Part shown: in pieces, positions 60,793 through 64,000 of the stretch
Position numbering within the stretch: the stretch's first letter is position 1
How the letters are laid out: the number at the start of each line of letters is the position of its first letter
Assembly (NCBI RefSeq): GCF_000731985.1
Contig: NZ_JNCS01000001.1
Location: forward strand, 744,001-808,000
Reading direction: 5' to 3'
Source: Natrinema altunense
GTDB lineage: Archaea; Halobacteriota; Halobacteria; Halobacteriales; Natrialbaceae
DNA: 64,000 nucleotides
Notes under the pieces: generated by a model
The model's input: only the letters and a program-made list of their open reading frames with translations
What the model was told of the DNA's origin: nothing
The model's database searches: none
Program-made: the position numbers and the translations under genes

Positions 60793-61914
60793 ATGGACGC
60801 GACGAACGCGACAGCCGACGACGCCGCACGCACCGTCCGGCGCGTCGTCGACCGCATCGAAGAGGCCGCGGTCGTCGATCGCGAGGTCCTCCACGCCATG
60901 CTGTCGGCGACGCTGGCCCGCGGACACGTCCTGCTCGAGGACGTGCCGGGGACGGGCAAGACGGTCACCGCGCGCGTGATCGCCGAGGCGATGGGGCTGG
61001 AGTTCACGCGACTCCAGTTCACGCCGGATCTGTTGCCCTCGGACGTGACCGGGTCGACGATCTACGACGAACAGGCCGGCGAGTTCGAGTTCGCGCCGGG
61101 ACCGGTGTTCACGAACGTCGTCCTCGCCGACGAGATCAACCGTGCGCCGCCGAAGACCCAAGCCGCGCTGCTCGAGGCCATGGAGGAACGACAGGTCAGC
61201 GTCGACGGGACGACCTACGACCTGCCGGACCCGTTCCTGGTCGTCGCGACCCAGAACCCGATCGAACAGGAGGGGACCTTCCGACTGCCGGAGGCCCAGC
61301 GCGACCGTTTCAGCGTCAAAACCTCGCTCGGCTACCCCGACTTCGAGGGCGAGATGGGGCTGCTCGAGCGCCGGGCGAACCGCCGCTCGCTCTCGCCGAG
61401 CGTGGAGCCGGTCGCCAGTCCGGACGCGGTTCGGCTCCTGCAGACCCTGACCGAGGAAGTTACCGTCGACGAGAAGGTCCGCCGCTACATCGTCGAGATC
61501 GCGCGGAAGACGCGGGCGGACCAGCGCGCCGAAATCGGCGTCTCGCCCCGCGGCGTCCAGCGCGTGTTCGAGGCGGCCCGGGCCGCGGCGCTGATCGAGG
61601 GGCGATCGTACGTGACGCCGGACGACATCAAGCGGCTCGCCGGACCGACGATGGCCCACCGGATCGTGCTCACGACCGAGGCGACCGTCGAGGGAATCGA
61701 TGGGACCGCCATCGTCCGCCACGCGGTGAACGCGGTCGACGTACCGGCGGTCGCGCCGGGACCCGACGACCCCGAGCCGACGACCCCTTCCGGGACCGAA
61801 TCGGCGGCCGCGAACGGCGACGGCCCCGACGCCACGTCCGGTCGGGACGCGACCGACCCGCACGGTGGCGCGACCGAGACCGACCGACGGGAAGAGTCGT
61901 GGCACGGCGAGTGA
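60793..61914 (+). CDS. MoxR-family AAA+ ATPase
   Basis: The 373-residue protein has the MoxR signature: VLLEDVPGTGKT Walker A (51-57 is PGTGKT), LQFTPDLLPSDVTGS, EINRAPPKTQAALLEAMEERQV with Walker B (VVLADEIN), VATQNPIEQEGTFRLPEAQRDRF and a C-terminal lid. MoxR ATPases act as chaperones for metalloenzymes or surface assemblies with VWA/DUF58 partners. It lies last in the cluster, 81 nt after the membrane protein gene, and an internal ATG at 60793 is preferred over 60754. A disordered acidic tail follows the lid. Confidence 0.92.
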   Translation: MDATNATADDAARTVRRVVDRIEEAAVVDREVLHAMLSATLARGHVLLEDVPGTGKTVTARVIAEAMGLEFTRLQFTPDLLPSDVTGSTIYDEQAGEFEFAPGPVFTNVVLADEINRAPPKTQAALLEAMEERQVSVDGTTYDLPDPFLVVATQNPIEQEGTFRLPEAQRDRFSVKTSLGYPDFEGEMGLLERRANRRSLSPSVEPVASPDAVRLLQTLTEEVTVDEKVRRYIVEIARKTRADQRAEIGVSPRGVQRVFEAARAAALIEGRSYVTPDDIKRLAGPTMAHRIVLTTEATVEGIDGTAIVRHAVNAVDVPAVAPGPDDPEPTTPSGTESAAANGDGPDATSGRDATDPHGGATETDRREESWHGE

Positions 61915-62005
61915 GTGAGCCGGCCGCGGTGAACTCGGCGGCCGCGTGCTGCTTGCAGCCGCCCGTACTAGGTTGATGCCTCCTGCTGGCGTCGATGCTC
62001 GTGCC

Positions 62006-62353
62006 ATGGCGCTCCAACAACTCGAGCACGCCGACGACCACATGCAGGAGTGTATCGACAACTGCCTCGAAGCCGCACAGGTCTGCGAGTGGTGTGCGGA
62101 CGCCTGTGCAGGCGAAGGCGACGAGATGGCTCGTTGCATCCGGCTCTGCCGGGACGTGGCGGACATCGCTTCGCTGCACGCCCGGTTTATGGCTCGTAAC
62201 TCGGGATATCATCGGGAACTGGGCGAACTCTGTGCGGACCTCTGTGAGGAGTGTGCCGCGGAGTGCGAGCAACACGACCACGAGCACTGTCAGGCCTGCG
62301 CCGAGGTGCTGCCGGAGTGCGCCGAGAGCTGTCGGGAGATGGCGTCGGCCTGA
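62006..62353 (+). CDS. Cys-rich four-helix bundle (DUF326/Csp-type copper-binding) protein
   Basis: The 115-residue protein has a regular pattern of Cys and His on amphipathic helices: MQECIDNCLEAAQVCEWCADAC, CIRLCRDVADIAS, LCADLCEECAAECEQHD, HEHCQACAEVLPECAESC. This matches copper-storage proteins of the Csp/DUF326 family, which bind many Cu(I) ions through Cys. It has no signal peptide, so it is probably cytosolic, buffering copper. It may start at other upstream ATGs, but this one gives the family start. Confidence 0.85.
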   Translation: MALQQLEHADDHMQECIDNCLEAAQVCEWCADACAGEGDEMARCIRLCRDVADIASLHARFMARNSGYHRELGELCADLCEECAAECEQHDHEHCQACAEVLPECAESCREMASA

Positions 62354-62686
62354 ACGCGGTCGGCGTCATCCGTTCTCGGAGCGAGACCACGACCAAGCAC
62401 GGCGGGGCGGCTCTCGCGGGACCGAGCGCGAGGCCGACGTCACCGACCACCACGCCGATGAGGCGTCCGCCGATGACAACCGCCGAACGCGCCCGCAAGC
62501 GGTCCGTGCCAGAAGCCGCCGCCGGTCGAAGGTCCCGCGACGAAGCCACCGGCTGGCCCGATGCGAAGTGGCCGCTCCCGCGGACGAACCAGACGAAGAC
62601 CGCATGGCAGTCCGTCATGCGAGCGCGGACGCCGCCGTTCGGTCCATAACGAACGCCCTTTATGACCGGGGGCTCTAGCCCTGGAC
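62354..62686. other. 333-bp intergenic region with NOG1-gene promoter
   Basis: No acidic frame is present; frames here are basic and fragmentary. The clear signal is a TATA box CTTTATGAC (about 62658-62667), 20-29 nt before the ATG of the GTPase gene, implying a leaderless transcript. Confidence 0.5.
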
Positions 62687-63676
62687 ATGATTTTCGAAGA
62701 CCTTCCGACCACGCCCACGTCGGAAGAGCTGATCGACAAGGCGTTCTCGCGGGCGGCGCGGGCCGGCAAGGCCAAGGGCGGCCTCGAGGCCCAGCAGTCG
62801 ATGCTCCAGACGGCGGCGAACATCATTTCGGACAACTTGGAAAACGTGGTCACGGCCTGGCCGGACTTCGAGTACGAGGACGACGTCCATCCGTTCTACT
62901 ACGAACTGGCCGACGCGATCGTCGACGTCGACCGACTCCGGCAGGCGCTGTCGGAAGTGATGTGGGCCAGCCGGAAGGCCCGCGAAATCCACGAGGAGTA
63001 CCAGCCGCGCCTCCGGAAGACCGACGTGGACACGGCGCGCAAGCACCGCAAGCAGGCCTTCGCCCGACTGGCTGACATCGTCGAGCAGGTCGACGACCAC
63101 CTGCTGTACATCAACGAGTCGCGCAACGACCTGCGCGACTTGCCGGAGATCAACCCCGACGAGCCGACGATCGTCGTCGCCGGCTACCCCAACGTCGGCA
63201 AGTCCTCGTTCGTCAACGACGTTACCAATGCCCGCGGCGAGACCGCCTCCTATCCCTTCACGACGAAGGGGATCGGCGTCGGCCACTTCGAACGCGAGCA
63301 CATCCGCTACCAGATCGTCGACACCCCCGGCCTGCTCGATCGCCCGCCACAGGAGCGCAACGAGATCGAATCCCAGGCGGTCAGCGCCATCGAGCACCTC
63401 GCCGACTGCATGCTCGTCGTGGTCGATCCCACCGGCGAGTGCGGCTATCCGATCGCCTCGCAACTCGAGCTCCGGGATGCGATCTCGGCCCGGTTCGAGG
63501 CGATCCCCGTGCTCACGATCGCGAACAAGGAAGACCGCTTCGAGGACGGTGACCTGACCGAGGCCGTCGCGGCGGACTACACCATGAGCGTCGAGACCGG
63601 TGCGAACGTCGAGACGGTACTCGACGCCGCCGTCGACGCGATCGATTACGAGCCGGAGCTGCCGTTCGACGGCTAG
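62687..63676 (+). CDS. NOG1-family GTPase
   Basis: The 329-residue protein has an N-terminal helical domain (NOG1-N, residues 5-155) and a GTPase domain with G1 GYPNVGKSS (166-174), a G2 Thr in TTKG, G3 DTPG, and G4 NKED. Eukaryal NOG1 matures the 60S ribosomal subunit; the archaeal protein is presumably a ribosome-assembly GTPase. It lacks the C-terminal basic extension of eukaryal NOG1. Confidence 0.92.
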   Translation: MIFEDLPTTPTSEELIDKAFSRAARAGKAKGGLEAQQSMLQTAANIISDNLENVVTAWPDFEYEDDVHPFYYELADAIVDVDRLRQALSEVMWASRKAREIHEEYQPRLRKTDVDTARKHRKQAFARLADIVEQVDDHLLYINESRNDLRDLPEINPDEPTIVVAGYPNVGKSSFVNDVTNARGETASYPFTTKGIGVGHFEREHIRYQIVDTPGLLDRPPQERNEIESQAVSAIEHLADCMLVVVDPTGECGYPIASQLELRDAISARFEAIPVLTIANKEDRFEDGDLTEAVAADYTMSVETGANVETVLDAAVDAIDYEPELPFDG

Positions 63677-63889
63677 CCGCCGATGTGACACGGGACCGTC
63701 ACACCGGACTCGGGACCCGTTGCAGCCGGAGACGAGGCCGTCGACCGAGCCGATACGGGATCCGAAGCTGCCGGCTGCTCCAGCCACCGCGGGGCTGTCG
63801 ATGTCGGAGCCGTTCACGCTCGAGCACGAACGCAGCGCCCCGAAACGAGCGCAAACGACCGACGTCTCCGGCGTGTCCCGCAACCTCAG

Positions 63890-64000
63890 TTAGCCGGCGT
63901 CGCGCTCGACGACTTCGACGTATCTGACCTCGACGGTGACGGAGCCGTCGGCGTGGCGGTTGATCCGGTCGTGGAGGATATCGGCCAGATCTGGTGCCGA
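63890..64000 (-). CDS. C-terminal end of an unidentified protein (runs off right edge)
   Basis: The minus-strand frame is open from the right edge to a TAA at 63890-63892 and encodes 36 residues with haloarchaeal composition (DILHDRINRHADGSVTVEVR then YVEVVERDAG). The N-terminus lies outside the window, so the family cannot be named. It is convergent with the NOG1-family gene. Confidence 0.5.
   Translation of the reverse strand, partial: SAPDLADILHDRINRHADGSVTVEVRYVEVVERDAG

Noticed and set aside
61925-62005. Upstream ATG starts for the Csp-type protein
   Set aside because: They add a non-family hydrophobic/basic leader; the ATG at 62006 gives the expected family start.

Overview
The window is a high-GC haloarchaeal chromosome segment, most likely from a Natrialbales-type genus such as Natrinema or Haloterrigena (inference). 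Support comes from acidic proteins, TATA boxes 25-30 nt upstream of leaderless starts, Tat-lipoprotein signals, a thermosome, archaeal S19e, PDCD5, deoxyhypusine synthase and class I LysRS, and many haloarchaea-only families. No tRNA, rRNA, CRISPR array or insertion sequence was seen.

Layout. 1-837 is an AT-rich patch with the 3' end of a PIN-like gene and a small hypothetical. 838-8323 carries a glycosyltransferase/methyltransferase/prenyltransferase-like operon, a type 1 IPP isomerase homologue lacking its usual cysteine, a lipid kinase, a PHP protein, and a divergent Lrp/carA pair with a perfect palindromic operator. 8533-10939 holds two paralogous iron-type substrate-binding lipoproteins, each under a DtxR-like palindrome. 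11057-18025 contains SIMPL, HalOD1 and TraB-like genes, the thermosome with a long 3' hairpin, and a second Lrp divergent from glnA. 18244-44918 is mostly housekeeping: gamma carbonic anhydrase, deoxyhypusine synthase, a TrmB-type regulator, a YgfZ-like protein, a dicarboxylate symporter, a PitA/ChdC-like heme protein with a PadR regulator, two site-2 proteases, LysRS-UMP kinase, CapA-like, MoaE, ThiL, S19e-PDCD5-PP-loop, HisRS and a sulfatase.

45053-53485 is the most unusual region. Six tandem minus-strand genes form three units, each a DUF4157 (eCIS-core) protein followed by a member of an unrecognised 280-330 aa family. A divergent AAA+ ATPase of the extracellular contractile injection system (Afp15/Pvc15) type lies beside them. 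Units A and C are duplicates with a nearly identical internal tract. Unit B has lost the HExxH-containing half of its DUF4157 protein. No sheath, tube or baseplate gene lies in the window, so this looks like an effector or satellite cassette of an injection system encoded elsewhere, or a stand-alone system derived from one.

53606-63676 returns to core genome: bifunctional nuclease plus HisE, a five-gene DUF4129/DUF7269-like/DUF58/membrane/MoxR cluster, a Cys-rich four-helix copper-type protein and a NOG1-family GTPase. A partial gene runs off the right edge. Regulation visible in sequence includes Lrp half-sites shared by the carA and glnA control regions, iron boxes over two promoters, a palindrome before the TrmB gene, and TAATG or GTGA overlaps that couple translation.
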